Origin: Cichorium intybus
Lineage: Eukaryota; Streptophyta; Magnoliopsida; Asterales; Asteraceae
Direction: 5' to 3'
Length of the DNA stretch: 64,000 bases
Assembly: GCA_023525715.1 (NCBI GenBank)
Contig: CM042014.1
Location: forward strand, 19,269,063-19,333,062
Part shown: positions 62,715 to 64,000 of the stretch, one piece after another
Numbering within the stretch: position 1 is the stretch's first letter
Layout of the letters: the number at the start of each line of letters is the position of its first letter
Notes under the pieces: generated by a model
Database searches by the model: none
The model's input: only the letters and a program-made list of their open reading frames with translations
Told to the model about the DNA's origin: nothing
Translations under genes and position numbers: made by a program

Positions 62715-63060
62715 CAATCCTTCTAGAAAAACTTTGTGTTGAAGAAATCTAGAAAGAAAGAAACGTCAACCCTCCGATTTCGTCTATGTATAACTGCAAT
62801 TGGATGTAGAAGTCGGTCTGTCTCGCCAATCTCTCCTTCCTCTCTCTCTCTCTCTCTGATTGCATCGTAACCAGGCCACCGAAAAAGAAATCGATTTGGT
62901 GAAGAACGAAGCAGGACGTGTAACATCTGATAAGAAGACGGAAGGGGAAGAAAACATGTGTCCAACAGATGGCCACAAGCGATTGGGGAAGAAGAAGCAC
63001 CCCGCTAAAAATCATGAAACCCCCCCTTACCTCCCAATCCTTCTAGAAGAATGTTGTGTT
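62715..63060 (-). repeat. Two direct copies of the Helitron 5'-proximal motif
   Basis: CAATCCTTCTAGAA..TTTGTGTT at 62715-62740 and CAATCCTTCTAGAA..TTGTGTT at 63035-63060. Only the outer one is followed by the terminal TTTCATTAC. A (CT)n lies between them (about 62834-62858). Confidence 0.65.
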
Positions 63061-63081
63061 TTAATATATATAGTAATGAAA

Positions 63082-63356
63082 GTGCACACTATAAATCCAT
63101 TAAACTCTTTTTATAGAGTTCAATAGAGATTGAACTCTACCATCCATGTCATCGTCTCTCTCCTATTTTATATTCTAACTTTATTCCCATTAAACTCTGG
63201 TCGAACTCCCATTGGAGATGGCCTACCAACGCGGCCCACGTTAAGGTCTTCAACTACTATTCCAATTTCCAAATCTAAGCAATTATTAATGTGTTGGATG
63301 TTGATGACGATAGTGAATGACCGAATTTATTCCATCTCTTGAAGACGACTGCGGCC
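63082..63356. other. Upstream region of the reticulon-like gene
   Basis: Contains TTTTTATAGAGTTCAATAGAG next to AGATTGAACTCTACC, a small inverted repeat (about 63110-63142). The presumed promoter and 5' UTR of the next gene lie here; no clear TATA box assigned. Confidence 0.4.
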
Positions 63357-64000
63357 ATGGATGAACCCAACAGCAACGGCGGAGGCGGGGTAAGTGAAAA
63401 CGATGAGGTATTGGGAGCAGTGAGAAGGAAGAGGGGTGGTACCAGGAAGGAGTTGGGAGTAGCAGCAGTAATAGGGAGAGGGAAGCCGTTGATAGTCACG
63501 ATGTGTGGTACTTTGGTCTACTACCACTGCGCATATCGTAATTCAAGCATCATATCACTCATTTCTGACGTCTTCATCGTCGTCCTTTGTTCCCTCGCCA
63601 TCCTCGGACTCCTTTTCCGCCAGATGAACATCCAGTATGTCTGCCTTTTTCATTTCCTGCTAATTTAGTTATGTATCAAAACCATCACGACAACAATTCA
63701 AATTCCCCATTTTAGCCAGGTTTTTTTCTACGAATTTTTTCTGCATCCGCTTACAATTAAACGAACGATAACTCGTGAGGTTGACTTTTCCACGGTAGTA
63801 TTCGTATTGGATCGATTCCCTTCGTAGATTTTGTTGATATCGCAATAGGAGGTTTTTTTGTCCTCTGATATTGCAGAGTGCCTGTGGATCCCCTGGAATG
63901 GCAGATATCTCAGGATACTGCCAACAGCCTCTTCGCTTGCTTGGCTAATACCGTAGGTGCAGCTGAATCTGTTCTAAGGGTTGCTGCAACCGGCCATGAT
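63357..64000 (+). CDS. Reticulon-like protein (RTNLB family), 5' part; continues beyond window
   Basis: Exon 1 is 63357-63634 (ATG in GCCATGG context, MDEPNSNGGGGVSEND), intron 63635-63876 (GTATGT..TTGCAG), and exon 2 runs from 63877 off the end. The joint gives MNIQ|VPVDPLEWQ in frame. A charged, Gly-rich N-terminus (1-45) precedes GRGKPLIVTMCGTLVYYHCA. The first hydrophobic hairpin follows (SLISDVFIVVLCSLAILGLL, about 65-88), then VPVDPLEWQISQDTANSLFA, a pattern of short plant reticulons (RTNLB22/23-like, from memory). Reticulons insert hairpins into the ER membrane and shape tubules. No frame break in the visible part. Confidence 0.8.

Larger units (their letters stand above)
58563..63081 (-). 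mobile_element. Helitron C, multi-gene-capturing, non-autonomous
   Basis: The minus-strand 5' end reads TTTCATTAC, TATATATTAAAACAC, then TTCTAGAAGG 31 bases on, as in Helitron B (30 bases). The minus-strand 3' side has two hairpins: ACCCGTGCGGAGCACGGGT (58714-58696) followed by CGAACAATCC, a decayed form of Helitron B's CGAACCTAG, and then CGTGC-GTA-GCACG (58588-58576) followed by CTAG|T (58566-58563). Inside are intron-bearing fragments of five genes (SF3B4, DUF1771/SMR, E2, RPN9, PQT3). No Rep/helicase. The terminal base at the 5' side is uncertain. Confidence 0.75.

Noticed and set aside
62749..63015. Overlapping minus-strand frames with RERERE
   Set aside because: They read through a CT microsatellite in the Helitron 5' region.

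Overview
The window is plant nuclear DNA, almost certainly from a dicot. The evidence is nested LTR retrotransposons primed by initiator tRNA-Met, GT-AG introns, hAT and Mutator-like elements, Helitrons, and gene fragments that best match flowering-plant families. The repeat style would suit Asteraceae, but nothing in the sequence proves the species. Only three apparently intact host genes are visible: two intronless METTL13-like methyltransferase paralogues on the minus strand (23640-25040 and 39455-40870), and the start of a reticulon-like gene (63357 to the window end). I saw no rRNA, tRNA or CRISPR feature.

Layout. 1-8194 is a young Ty3/gypsy element with a C-terminal chromodomain. Its gag-pol is in one frame but carries four nonsense codons. 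8195-20789 is a second, apparently non-coding gypsy-like element on the minus strand (LTR 18709-20789). A Ty1/copia element (10165-17735, minus) is nested in it. 20885-21565 is a deleted MULE transposase. 23270-25250 and 39064-41095 are two copies of a segmental duplication holding the METTL13-like genes. 27218-31443 is an Athila-like non-autonomous element with a 5-bp TSD. 41179-45338 is a hAT-like shell stuffed with three long TA tracts, a foldback MITE and a small Helitron. 45340-58160 is repeat-dominated intergenic DNA: a LINE stub, several hAT MITEs, an eroded copia, and a Mutator-type element containing a SINE.

The most striking content is two gene-capturing Helitrons that share the same 5' end type. 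Helitron B (about 34074-38218, plus) carries exons resembling CIPK, VPS23/ELC (ESCRT-I) and enolase. Helitron C (about 58563-63081, minus) carries intron-containing pieces of SF3B4, a UBC4/5/6-type E2, the proteasome lid subunit RPN9 and the E3 ligase PQT3, plus an opposite-strand DUF1771/SMR fragment. Three of its five captured genes belong to the ubiquitin-proteasome pathway, and all but one lie in the Helitron's sense orientation. Helitron C also has two successive 3'-terminal hairpins, the first with a lost CTAG. Neither Helitron shows its own RepHel, so both must be non-autonomous.

Functionally, the host genes are independent of each other. Most of the window records repeated transposition, nesting, gene-fragment capture and decay.
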